A DNA stretch of 64,000 nt from Cupriavidus taiwanensis (lineage in GTDB: Bacteria > Pseudomonadota > Gammaproteobacteria > Burkholderiales > Burkholderiaceae). The notes below the pieces were generated by a model. It was not told where the DNA came from and ran no database searches. It worked only from the letters and a program-made list of their open reading frames with translations. Shown here piece after piece: positions 35,392-43,813 of this stretch (position 1 is the first letter of the stretch; the number at the start of each line of letters is the position of its first letter). Where the stretch lies: contig NZ_LT984804.1 of the NCBI RefSeq assembly GCF_900250115.1, positions 124,001 through 188,000 of the forward strand, read 5' to 3'. Made by a program: the position numbers and the translations under genes.

Positions 35392-36432
35392 ATGAATCGC
35401 GACTCTCTTCCCGCCGGCAACGGCGTCGCCTACTCGGTGCTCGACCTCGCCCCCATTGCGCAGGGCAGCGATGCCGGCCAGGCCATGCGCAACTCGCTCG
35501 ACCTGGCGCGCCATGCCGAGCAACTGGGCTACCACCGCTACTGGCTGGCCGAACACCACAATATGCCCGGCATCGCCAGCGCCGCGACCGCGGTCCTGAT
35601 CGGCTATGTCGCCAACGGCACGCACAGCATTCGCGTCGGCTCCGGTGGCGTGATGCTGCCCAACCATTCGCCGCTGGTCATTGCCGAGCAGTTCGGCACG
35701 CTGGCCTCGCTCTATCCGGGCCGCATCGACCTGGGCCTGGGCCGCGCGCCCGGCACCGACCAGGCCACGGCGCGCGCGCTGCGCCGCCATCTGGCCAGCG
35801 ACAGCGCCGATACCTTCCCGCAGGACGTGGAAGAGCTGCAGGCATATTTCGACCACGTGCGTCCCGGCCAGCGCCTGCGCGCGGTCCCGGGCGCGGGCCT
35901 GAAGGTGCCGATCTGGCTGCTGGGCTCGAGCCTGTTCAGCGCGCAGCTGGCCGCGGCGATGGGGTTGCCGTTCGCCTTCGCCTCGCACTTTGCGCCAGGC
36001 TTCATGCGCCAGGCGCTGGACCTGTACCGGCGCACCTTCCGCCCGTCCGAAACGCTGGACCGACCCTACGTGATGCTTGGTCTCAATGTGTTCGCGGCCG
36101 ATAGCGAGAGCGAGGCGCGCCGGCTGTTCAGCTCGCTGCAGCAGCAGTTCCTGGCACTGGTGCGCGGCACGCCGGGGCAGCTGCGCCCGCCGGTCGACGA
36201 TATCGAGACGCTGTGGAACGAGAGCGAGGCCGACCACATCCGGCGCTCGCTGGCTTGCTCGGTGGTGGGCGACCCGGAGGCCGTGCGCGCCGGCATGCAG
36301 CGCTTTGTCGAGGACCTGCGCCCGGACGAGCTGATGATCACCGGCCAGATCTTCGACCACGCGGCGCGCCTGCGCTCCTTCGCCATCGCCGCGGACGCGG
36401 CCCGCCGTCTCCAGCTGGCACCGGCGCCCTGA
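35392..36432 (+). CDS. LLM-class (luciferase-like) flavin-dependent oxidoreductase (346 aa)
   Basis: Single-domain bacterial-luciferase-like TIM barrel, of the 'MsnO8/YhbW' group lacking the usual domain fusions: '[110 protein letters not shown]'. These enzymes use reduced FMN, often supplied by a partner reductase, to oxygenate or oxidise small substrates; none is assigned here. It is divergent from the intact IclR gene (209 bases between) and 237 bases upstream of acoR. Confidence 0.92.
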   Translation: MNRDSLPAGNGVAYSVLDLAPIAQGSDAGQAMRNSLDLARHAEQLGYHRYWLAEHHNMPGIASAATAVLIGYVANGTHSIRVGSGGVMLPNHSPLVIAEQFGTLASLYPGRIDLGLGRAPGTDQATARALRRHLASDSADTFPQDVEELQAYFDHVRPGQRLRAVPGAGLKVPIWLLGSSLFSAQLAAAMGLPFAFASHFAPGFMRQALDLYRRTFRPSETLDRPYVMLGLNVFAADSESEARRLFSSLQQQFLALVRGTPGQLRPPVDDIETLWNESEADHIRRSLACSVVGDPEAVRAGMQRFVEDLRPDELMITGQIFDHAARLRSFAIAADAARRLQLAPAP

Positions 36433-36669
36433 GGGGCACCGCCGACGGAATGGCGTGCGCCGCACTTGCGGCGCACGGCCGCCCGCTTCCCCACGCATCC
36501 TGTTTGCGCAGCGCCGCCGGGCTCGGATACATTAGTAGGCCCAAGACAATGACAGTGGCGCGGCTCCCGCAGCACGCGCCCGCAGTCCGCCCGATCCACC
36601 GCTTCATGCGAGCCATGCGCGCCCAGGCGCATGCCATGGCGCCGAGGGCAGCGACGACAGGAGACAGCG

Positions 36670-38682
36670 ATGGACCTGCGGCAACGCGAGCACATCGAGA
36701 CGGTGGTCCAGGCCACCGCCTACCTATCCCCGCCAGCCCTGCTCGCGGACCGCATCGCGCATGACGCGATCATCCAGAACTCATGGCGGCGCTGCGTGCA
36801 CCAGTACGGGCTCGATCCCTCGCGCATGCAGGAGGCCCGCATCCTGCCGCAGACGCGCCTGCGCGAACACCAGGAACGCATCGACGACTTCGCCCGCATC
36901 GCGCGCCATGGCCTGCAGAGCCTGCACGCCCAGGTGGCGGCGCTGGGCTACGTGGTGCTGCTGACCGATGCGCAGGGCGTCACGGTCGACTATCTCGGCG
37001 ACACCCACAGCGATGCCGCGTTGCGGCACGCCGGCCTCTACCTCGGTGCGGAATGGAGCGAGAGCGGCGCCGGCACCTGCGCGGTCGGCACCGCGCTGGT
37101 CACCGGGCAGGCCCTGACCGTGCACCAGGCCGACCATTTCGACGCCACCCATATCCCGCTGACCTGCACCGCGGCGCCGCTGTTCGACACGCATGGCAAG
37201 CTGCACGCGATCCTCGACATCTCGGCGCTGGTCTCGCCGCAGGCCAAGGACAGCCAGGGCCTGGCGCTGCAGATGGTGCGCATCTACGCCGCGCACATCG
37301 AGAACGCCAACTTCCTGCGCGCGCACCGGCGCGACTGGATCCTGAAGCTGAACGTCGCGCCCGAGTTTGTCGACGTCAACCCGGAATACCTGCTGGCGCT
37401 CGACGATGGCGGCCGCATCGTCGGGCACAACCATCGCGCCCGCCTGATGCTGGAGACCGAACTGGCCGGGATGCCGGGCGCCACCGTGCTGGGGCAGCCG
37501 TTCGAGACCTTGTTCGACGCCAGGCTGGAAGACCTGGGCCACTATGTCTATTCGCGTCCCAGCGAGCAGCGGCTGGTTGCGCTCAACCGCAGCGGCGGCC
37601 TGCTGTACCTGAGCGTGATGCCGCCCGCGCTGGGCTGGCAGGCGCCCGCGGCCCCGGCGCCGGTGGCGATGCCGGCGCCGCTGGCGGCGCTCAGCGGCGG
37701 CGATGCCACGCTGGCGCAGCAGCTGGAGCGCGCCGCGCGCCTGGTCGATTCGCCGATCCACCTGCTGATCCAGGGCGAAACCGGCAGCGGCAAGGAGTTC
37801 TTCGCCAAGGCGCTGCACCAGGCCAGCGCGCGCCGCGCCGGGCCCTTTGTCGCGGTGAACTGCGCGGCGATTCCGGAGACCCTGATCGAGAGCGAGCTGT
37901 TCGGCCACCTGCCCAACAGCTTCTCCGGCGCCGGCTCGCGCGGCAAGCGCGGGCTGATCCAGGAGGCCGACGGCGGCACGCTGTTCCTGGACGAGATCGG
38001 CGACATGCCGCGCGAACTGCAGTCGCGGCTGCTGCGCGTGCTGGCCGAGGGCGAGGTGCTGCCAGTGGGCGCCGCGCGCCCGGTGCCGGTGCGGCTGCGC
38101 GTGATCTCGGCCACGCACCATCGACTCGAGCAACTGGTGGCCGAAGGCCGCTTCCGCGAGGACCTGTACTACCGCCTGAACGGCGCGCGCTTCGAACTGC
38201 CGCCGCTGCGCGCCCGCACCGACCTGGACTGGCTGGTGCGCAAGCTGCTGCAGGAAGGCGCGGGCGAGCCGGTGACACTGTCGCCGGCCGCCAGCGAGCG
38301 GCTGCGCCGCCACCGCTGGCCGGGCAACCTGCGCGAACTGCGCAACGTGCTGGAATACGCGCGCGCGGTCTGCGGCGGCGGCTATATCGACGTGCACGAC
38401 CTGCCCGATGCCGTGGCCGGCGCTGCCGCGCCGGCCACGGTGGCATCGGTGGCATCGGTGGCATCGGTGGACCGGGCCCCGGACCACGCCGCCCCCGCGC
38501 CGTTCGACCCGCACCAGCTGCCCCCCGAGGGCATGCTGCTGATGCAGTACCTGCGCGCATCGGGCTGGAACCTGAGCGCGGTCGCGCGCCAGATCGGCAT
38601 CAGCCGCATGACGCTGTACCGTCGCATGGAGCGCTACGGCATCCAGTCGCCTAACCGGCGCGACGGCGGGGAGCAGTCGTAG
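36670..38682 (+). CDS. acoR: Sigma-54-dependent acetoin regulator AcoR (670 aa)
   Basis: Activator of the acetoin operon. Residues 1 to about 200 form the sensor region with a GAF-like domain ('GYVVLLTDAQGVTVDYLGD...GAGTCAVGTALVTGQALTVHQADHF'), a PAS-like segment follows (about 245-320), then the AAA+ domain: Walker A 369-376 'GETGSGKE', Walker B 'GGTLFLDEIGD', sensor region and 'RHRWPGNLRELRNVLEYA'. The sigma-54-contact loop is NSFSGA (416-421) instead of GAFTGA. A Fis-type HTH closes the protein ('NLSAVARQIGISRMTLYRRMERYGI'). ATG at 36670 with AGGAGACAG. The linker has a VASVASVAS repeat. It faces acoX, whose promoter has a -24/-12 element. Confidence 0.93.
   Translation: MDLRQREHIETVVQATAYLSPPALLADRIAHDAIIQNSWRRCVHQYGLDPSRMQEARILPQTRLREHQERIDDFARIARHGLQSLHAQVAALGYVVLLTDAQGVTVDYLGDTHSDAALRHAGLYLGAEWSESGAGTCAVGTALVTGQALTVHQADHFDATHIPLTCTAAPLFDTHGKLHAILDISALVSPQAKDSQGLALQMVRIYAAHIENANFLRAHRRDWILKLNVAPEFVDVNPEYLLALDDGGRIVGHNHRARLMLETELAGMPGATVLGQPFETLFDARLEDLGHYVYSRPSEQRLVALNRSGGLLYLSVMPPALGWQAPAAPAPVAMPAPLAALSGGDATLAQQLERAARLVDSPIHLLIQGETGSGKEFFAKALHQASARRAGPFVAVNCAAIPETLIESELFGHLPNSFSGAGSRGKRGLIQEADGGTLFLDEIGDMPRELQSRLLRVLAEGEVLPVGAARPVPVRLRVISATHHRLEQLVAEGRFREDLYYRLNGARFELPPLRARTDLDWLVRKLLQEGAGEPVTLSPAASERLRRHRWPGNLRELRNVLEYARAVCGGGYIDVHDLPDAVAGAAAPATVASVASVASVDRAPDHAAPAPFDPHQLPPEGMLLMQYLRASGWNLSAVARQIGISRMTLYRRMERYGIQSPNRRDGGEQS
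38440..38466. repeat. Three perfect 9-bp tandem repeats inside acoR
   Basis: GTGGCATCG repeated three times, in frame, giving a Val-Ala-Ser tandem in the linker between the AAA+ and Fis domains. Slippage there would change linker length by three residues without a frameshift. Confidence 0.8.
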
Positions 38683-38825
38683 CGCCCCATCATCGGCACG
38701 GGGCCGACACAGCTGGCGGCTCCCGTACCCGTTTCTGCGACGGCGTTCGCGCCCTCCCGCTTTCCTGACTGCGCTACTCGTCGGCCTTGCCAGGCGGGCC
38801 GGACGCCGGTCATGAGCCGTTACGC

Positions 38826-38860
38826 GTGTCCACTGCGGACACCTGTACTGTGACACCTGT
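38826..38860. promoter_or_regulatory. Candidate AcoR upstream activating sequence
   Basis: Dyad GTGTCC-ACTGC-GGACAC (38826-38842) overlapping a direct repeat ACACCTGT (38839-38846 and 38853-38860; 14 bases apart). It lies about 120-155 bases before the -24/-12 promoter, the usual distance for a sigma-54 enhancer. Within the 355-base gap between acoR and acoX no gene was seen. Confidence 0.55.
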
Positions 38861-38981
38861 CTCGCCGTGGCGGCCATCCAGCCCGCCCGTCTGGCGAAAT
38901 CGGCGCGAGTTTTTGCGGGTTATCCCTGAAGCCAGGGGCACCGCCATGCCCGAGTTGCGCCATCGCGATGCCATCCGGCCA

Positions 38982-38998
38982 CTGGCACAGCCATTGCA
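38982..38998 (+). promoter_or_regulatory. Sigma-54 (-24/-12) promoter of acoXABC
   Basis: CTGGCACAGCCATTGCA matches YTGGCACGNNNNTTGCW at all but one fixed position with correct GG and GC spacing, ending 39 bases before the acoX ATG. It fits activation by AcoR. Confidence 0.88.
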
Positions 38999-39037
38999 AA
39001 TACGCCTGTCACCACAACGACAATCAGGAGACAGGCA

Positions 39038-40105
39038 ATGGGGCAGCCAAGGTTCGCCGATGCGCCGCTGGTCGGCATCATCGCCAATCCGGTTTCGGCG
39101 CGCGACATCCGCCGCGTGATCGCCAACGCCAACAGCCTGCAGCTGGCCGACCGCGTCAATATCGTGCTGCGCCTGCTGGCCGCGCTGTCGTCCTGCGGCG
39201 TGCGGCGCGTGCTGATGATGCCCGACCGCGAGGGACTGCGCGTCATGCTGGCGCGGCACCTGGCGCACCGCCAGGGACCGGATGCGAGCCTGCCAGAGGT
39301 CGCCTACCTGGACATGCCGGTGGCCTCGCGCGTCGACGACACGCTGCACGCCGCGCGCTGCATGGCCGATGCGGGGGTGGCCGCCATCATCGTGCTGGGC
39401 GGCGACGGCACCCACCGCGCCGTGGTGCGCGAATGCGGCGCAGTGCCGATCGCGGGCCTGTCGACCGGCACCAACAATGCCTACCCCGAGATGCGCGAAC
39501 CCACCGTCACCGGCCTCGCCACCGGGCTCTATGCCACCGGGCGCATTCCGGCCAGCCAGGCGCTGGCGTCGAACAAGCGCCTGGACGTCGTTATCCGCGA
39601 TGGCAATGGCAACTTCCGCCGCGATATCGCGCTGGTCGACGCGGTGATCTCGCACGAACACTTCATCGGCGCGCGCGCGCTGTGGAAGACCGACACGCTG
39701 GCCGCGGTCTACGTGTCGTTTGCCGATCCCGAGGCGATCGGGCTGTCCTCCATCGCCGGCTTGCTCGAGCCGGTGGGTCGGCGCGAAGCCGGCGGCCTCG
39801 CCATCAAACTGGCTGCGCCGGGCGCGGGCGAATTCGAACTGAGCGCGCCGATCGCGCCGGGCCTGATGTGCACCGTGCCGATTGCCGGCTGGCAGCGGCT
39901 CGCGCACGGCCGCCCCCATCGCGTGCGCCAGCGCAGTGGCGTCGTCGCGCTGGACGGCGAGCGTGAGCTGACCTTCGGCCCGGACGACGAAGTCACGGTC
40001 ACGCTGCACGACCATGCCTTCCGCAGCATCGACGTCGCCGCCTGCATGCGCCACGCGGCGCGCCACCACCTGATGCGCAGCGTGCCGCAGCACGCGCTGG
40101 CCTGA
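39038..40105 (+). CDS. acoX: AcoX, NAD-kinase-like acetoin catabolism protein (355 aa)
   Basis: ATP-NAD kinase-like fold: 'ADAGVAAIIVLGGDGTHRAVVRECGAVPIAGLSTGTNNAYPEM' contains the GGDGT nucleotide-binding motif. AcoX is required for or accompanies acetoin dehydrogenase in Cupriavidus; its substrate is still unclear from sequence. ATG at 39038 after AGGAGACAGGCA, first gene after the sigma-54 promoter, then acoA 65 bases later. Confidence 0.93.
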   Translation: MGQPRFADAPLVGIIANPVSARDIRRVIANANSLQLADRVNIVLRLLAALSSCGVRRVLMMPDREGLRVMLARHLAHRQGPDASLPEVAYLDMPVASRVDDTLHAARCMADAGVAAIIVLGGDGTHRAVVRECGAVPIAGLSTGTNNAYPEMREPTVTGLATGLYATGRIPASQALASNKRLDVVIRDGNGNFRRDIALVDAVISHEHFIGARALWKTDTLAAVYVSFADPEAIGLSSIAGLLEPVGRREAGGLAIKLAAPGAGEFELSAPIAPGLMCTVPIAGWQRLAHGRPHRVRQRSGVVALDGERELTFGPDDEVTVTLHDHAFRSIDVAACMRHAARHHLMRSVPQHALA

Positions 40106-40170
40106 GCACGCCCGACCGCGCATGCCCCGCTTTTCTTGAAGTGCAACACCTCACAACGAAGGAGACAGAC

Positions 40171-41184
40171 ATGACAGCCAGAGCTTCGCAAGATCCGGCG
40201 CAACCCCGCGGCGCGCTGCCGCTCGACAAGGAGACGCTGCTGACGGCGTATCGCAAGATGCGCACCATCCGCGATTTCGAGGAACGCCTGCACGTGGACT
40301 TCGCGCGCGGCGACATCCCGGGCTTTGTCCACCTGTACGCGGGCGAGGAAGCCGCGGGCGTCGGCATCCTGCACCACCTGCACGACGGCGACCGCATCGC
40401 CAGCACGCACCGCGGCCATGGCCACTGCATTGCCAAGGGGGTCGATCCGGTGGCGATGATGAAGGAGATCTACGGCAAGAAGGGCGGCTCGTGCAACGGC
40501 AAGGGCGGCTCGATGCATATCGCGGACCTGTCCAAGGGCATGATGGGCGCCAACGGCATCCTCGGCGCGGGCGCACCGCTGATTTGCGGCGCCGCGCTGG
40601 CGGCCAAGTTCCGCGGCAAGGGCGAGGTCGGCATCACCTTCTGCGGCGACGGCGCTTCCAACCAGGGCACCTTTCTCGAAAGCCTGAACCTGGCCGCGGT
40701 GTGGAATCTGCCAGTGATCTTCGTGATCGAGAACAACGGCTACGCCGAATCGACCTCGCGCGACTACGGCACCGCGGTGGACAGCTACGTCGACCGCGCC
40801 GCGGGCTTCGGCATCCCGGGCGTGACCGTCGATGGCACCGATTTCTTCGCGGTCCACGAAGCCGCCGGCGAAGTCATCCGCCGCGCGCGCGAGGGCGGCG
40901 GGCCGTCGCTGCTCGAATGCAAGATGGTCCGCTTTTACGGCCACTTCGAAGGCGATGCGCAGACCTACCGCGCCGCCGGCGAACTCGACGACATCCGCGC
41001 CAACAAGGACTGCCTGAAGCTGTTCGGCCGCACCGTGACGCAGGCCGGCGTGATCGCACGCGAAGAGCTCGACGCCATCGACCGCGAAGTCGCCGCGCTG
41101 ATCGAGCACGCCGTGCAGGAAGCCAAGGCGGCGCCGCAGCCGGGGCCCGAGGACCTGCTGACCGACGTCTACGTCAGCTACTGA
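40171..41184 (+). CDS. acoA: Acetoin dehydrogenase E1 alpha subunit (337 aa)
   Basis: TPP-dependent E1 alpha subunit that, with AcoB, cleaves acetoin to acetaldehyde and the acetyl group transferred to the lipoyl domain of AcoC. The TPP motif is 'ITFCGDGASNQGTFLESLNLAAVWNLPVIFVIENN' (GDG...NN); 'RTIRDFEERLHVDFARGDIPGFVHLYAGEEAAGVG' and 'GSMHIAD' are family marks. The ATG at 40171 is preceded by AAGGAGACAGAC; an earlier ATG would lack a site. The operon context makes acetoin rather than pyruvate or branched-chain keto acids the substrate. Confidence 0.95.
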   Translation: MTARASQDPAQPRGALPLDKETLLTAYRKMRTIRDFEERLHVDFARGDIPGFVHLYAGEEAAGVGILHHLHDGDRIASTHRGHGHCIAKGVDPVAMMKEIYGKKGGSCNGKGGSMHIADLSKGMMGANGILGAGAPLICGAALAAKFRGKGEVGITFCGDGASNQGTFLESLNLAAVWNLPVIFVIENNGYAESTSRDYGTAVDSYVDRAAGFGIPGVTVDGTDFFAVHEAAGEVIRRAREGGGPSLLECKMVRFYGHFEGDAQTYRAAGELDDIRANKDCLKLFGRTVTQAGVIAREELDAIDREVAALIEHAVQEAKAAPQPGPEDLLTDVYVSY

Positions 41185-41218
41185 TCCGCCACGCGCAACC
41201 CATTCACAGGAGACAGAC

Positions 41219-42235
41219 ATGGCTCGCAAACTGAGCATCAAGCTGGCGATCAACGAGGCGATCGACCAGGAAATGACCCGCGACCCCAGCGTCATCATGC
41301 TGGGCGAGGACATCGTCGGCGGCGCCGGCGCGGACGGCGAGAAGGACGCGTGGGGCGGCGTGCTGGGCGTGACCAAGGGCCTGTATGCCAAGCACGGCGA
41401 CCGGCTGCTGGACACGCCGCTGTCCGAATCGGCCTACGTGGGCGCCGCCATCGGCGCCGCGGCATGCGGCATGCGCCCGATCGCGGAACTGATGTTCATC
41501 GACTTCATGGGCGTTTGCTTCGACCAGATCTTCAACCAGGCCGCCAAGTTCCGCTACATGTTCGGCGGCAAGGCCGAGACCCCGGTGGTGATCCGCGCCA
41601 TGGTCGGCGCGGGCTTCCGCGCCGCCGCGCAGCACAGCCAGATGCTGACACCGCTGTTCACGCATATTCCCGGCCTGAAGGTGGTGTGCCCGTCCACGCC
41701 GTACGACACCAAGGGCCTGCTGATCCAGGCGATCCGCGACAACGACCCGGTGATCTTCTGCGAGCACAAGAATCTCTATGGCCTGGAGGGCGATGTCCCG
41801 GAAGGCGCCTATGCCATCCCGTTCGGCGAAGCCAATATCGTGCGCGACGGCAAGGACGTGTCTATCGTCACCTACGGGCTGATGGTGCATCGCGCGCTGG
41901 AAGCGGCGGCGACGCTGGCCAGGGAAGGGATCGAGGCCGAGATCGTCGATCTGCGCACGCTCTCGCCGCTGGACATGGACACGGTGCTGGAATCGGTCGA
42001 GAACACCGGGCGCCTGGTGGTGGTGGATGAGGCCAGCCCGCGCTGCAATATCGCCACCGATATCTCCGCCCAGGTTGCGCAGCAGGCCTTCGGTGCGCTC
42101 AAGGCCGGCATCGAGATGGTATGCCCGCCGCATACGCCGGTGCCGTTCTCGCCCACGCTGGAAGACCTGTATATCCCCAGCGCGGCACAGATCGTCAATG
42201 CCGCGCGCAAGACCGTGAAGGGAGGCAAGCACTGA
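41219..42235 (+). CDS. acoB: Acetoin dehydrogenase E1 beta subunit (338 aa)
   Basis: Transketolase-like E1 beta subunit: 'KLAINEAIDQEMTRDPSVIMLGEDIVGGAGADGEKDAWGGVLGVTKGLYAKHGD', 'LDTPLSESAYVGAAIGAAACGMRPIAELMFIDFM' and 'PTVVI-type Gly-rich loop' at 'TPVVIRAMVGAGFRAAAQHSQ'; C-terminal 'IVDLRTLSPLDMDTVLESVENTGRLVVVDEA'. Pairs with AcoA as an alpha2beta2 heterotetramer. ATG at 41219 after AGGAGACAGAC, 34 bases past acoA; its TGA overlaps the acoC ATG. Confidence 0.95.
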   Translation: MARKLSIKLAINEAIDQEMTRDPSVIMLGEDIVGGAGADGEKDAWGGVLGVTKGLYAKHGDRLLDTPLSESAYVGAAIGAAACGMRPIAELMFIDFMGVCFDQIFNQAAKFRYMFGGKAETPVVIRAMVGAGFRAAAQHSQMLTPLFTHIPGLKVVCPSTPYDTKGLLIQAIRDNDPVIFCEHKNLYGLEGDVPEGAYAIPFGEANIVRDGKDVSIVTYGLMVHRALEAAATLAREGIEAEIVDLRTLSPLDMDTVLESVENTGRLVVVDEASPRCNIATDISAQVAQQAFGALKAGIEMVCPPHTPVPFSPTLEDLYIPSAAQIVNAARKTVKGGKH

Positions 42236-43350
42236 TGGCCACGCCTGCAATTACCCCGATCGTGATGCCCAAATGGGGCCTGTCGATGAAGGAAGGCACG
42301 GTCAATGCCTGGCTGGTCGACGAAGGCACCGAGATCACCGTGGGCATGCCGATTCTCGACGTGGAGACCGACAAGATCGCCAATGCGGTGGAAGCGCCCG
42401 ACGCGGGCACGCTGCGCCGCAAGGTGGCGCAGGCCGGCGATGTGCTGCCGGTGAAGGCGCTGCTTGGCGTGCTGGCCCCAGCGGAGGTGAGCGATGCGCA
42501 GATCGATGAATACGTGGCGGCCTATGAAACGCCGGCGGACGACGGCGGCGACGAGGACGCCGCCGCCGCGTACCAGTTCGCCGAGGTCGACGGCATCCGG
42601 GTCCGCTATGCCCGCAAGGGCGAAGGCGCCCAGACCGTGCTCTTCATCCACGGATTTGGCGGTGACCTGGACAACTGGCTGTTCAACCTCGACCCCCTCG
42701 CCGACGCGTACACCGTGGTGGCGCTCGACCTGCCCGGCCACGGACAGTCGTCGCCGCGGCTCGCGGGCACGTCGCTGGCGCAGATGGCCGGCTTTGTAGC
42801 GCGCTTCATGGACGAGACCGGCATCGACGCCGCGCATGTGGTCGGCCATTCGATGGGCGGCGGCGTGGCCGCGCAGCTCGCGGTGGCTGCGCCGCAGCGG
42901 GTGCTGTCGGTGGCGCTGGTGTCGCCGGTGGGCTTCGGCGAGGCCGTCAACAGCGACTATACCGATGGCTTCGTCAAGGCGCAGTCGCGGCGCGAGCTCA
43001 AGCCCGTGGTCGAACTGCTGTTTGCCGACCCCGGGCTGGTGAGCCGGCAAATGCTGGATGACCTGTTGCGCTACAAGCGGCTCGATGGCGTCGACGAGGC
43101 GCTGAGCGCGCTCGGCCAGGCCCTGTTCGGCGGCGGCCGGCAGAGCGAGCAGCCGGGCCAGCGCCTGGCCGACAGCGGCAAGCGCGTGCTGGTGGTGTGG
43201 GGCGGCCAGGATCGCATCATCCCGGCCGAGCATGCCGAGGCGGCGCCGCCGGACGCTACCGTCAAGGTCTTTGCCGATGCCGGCCATATGAGCCAGATGG
43301 AGAAGGCCAACGACTTCAACGCGCTGCTCAGGCAGCACCTCGGCGGCTGA
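42235..43350 (+). CDS. acoC: Acetoin dehydrogenase E2 component, lipoyl-alpha/beta-hydrolase fusion (371 aa)
   Basis: Residues 1-80 are a lipoyl domain with lipoyl-Lys47 in 'VETDKIANAV'; residues about 118-370 are an alpha/beta-hydrolase domain: 'VLFIHGFGGDLDNWLF', nucleophile Ser206 in 'VVGHSMGGGV' and 'VWGGQDRIIP'. There is no peripheral-subunit-binding domain and no typical E2 'HxxxDG' acyltransferase domain; this architecture is known for AcoC of this group. It accepts the acetyl group from AcoAB and passes it to CoA. The start overlaps the acoB stop (TGATG), so translation is coupled. E3 (AcoL) is not in the window. Confidence 0.95.
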   Translation: MATPAITPIVMPKWGLSMKEGTVNAWLVDEGTEITVGMPILDVETDKIANAVEAPDAGTLRRKVAQAGDVLPVKALLGVLAPAEVSDAQIDEYVAAYETPADDGGDEDAAAAYQFAEVDGIRVRYARKGEGAQTVLFIHGFGGDLDNWLFNLDPLADAYTVVALDLPGHGQSSPRLAGTSLAQMAGFVARFMDETGIDAAHVVGHSMGGGVAAQLAVAAPQRVLSVALVSPVGFGEAVNSDYTDGFVKAQSRRELKPVVELLFADPGLVSRQMLDDLLRYKRLDGVDEALSALGQALFGGGRQSEQPGQRLADSGKRVLVVWGGQDRIIPAEHAEAAPPDATVKVFADAGHMSQMEKANDFNALLRQHLGG

Positions 43351-43425
43351 TGCCGCGGCGCGGGCGGCCGCGTGTGCTGCCGCCCCGCCGTGGTCTATCT
43401 CAACCGAATCACGACGACATATTTC

Positions 43426-43767
43426 ATGAGCACAGAACTGAAGACCCGCCTGGCCCAGATCAACAAGCAGTTTGCCGCGCTCGCGCAGGTCCAGCCGGCG
43501 GCCATGAGCGCATTCCAGGGCCTGATGAAGGCCGCCACGCAGGAAGGCAGCCTGCCGGCCTCGGTCAAGGAGTTGGTCGCGGTGGCGCTGGCCGTGCAAA
43601 AGGGCTGCGATGACTGCGTGCTGTTCCACACCGCGCAGGCATTGCGCCACGGCGCCGCGCGCGGGCAACTGGCCGAAGTGCTGGCACTCAACATCGAGAT
43701 GGGCGGCGGCCCGGGCGCGATGTATGCGTCGAAGGCGCTGGCGTATTTCGATGCGCTCAACGGCTAG
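43426..43767 (+). CDS. AhpD-like/carboxymuconolactone decarboxylase-family protein (113 aa)
   Basis: Small all-helical AhpD/CMD-family protein with the redox motif CxxC in 'GCDDCVLFHTAQALRHGAARGQLAEVLALNIEMGGGPGAMYASKAL'. AhpD proteins reduce or relay electrons from lipoyl or thiol groups to peroxidase. ATG at 43426 fits the family length. It sits 75 bases after acoC and just before the lipoate-ligase gene, suggesting a thiol or lipoyl repair role for the acetoin complex, which is inference. Confidence 0.88.
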   Translation: MSTELKTRLAQINKQFAALAQVQPAAMSAFQGLMKAATQEGSLPASVKELVAVALAVQKGCDDCVLFHTAQALRHGAARGQLAEVLALNIEMGGGPGAMYASKALAYFDALNG

Positions 43768-43813
43768 CCTTGCTAGACTCGGCGCATTGCCATTCCCGCG
43801 CGGGTACGATCCG

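Noticed and set aside
36781..38877. 698-codon minus-strand frame opposite acoR
   Set aside because: Shadow of acoR, no motif.
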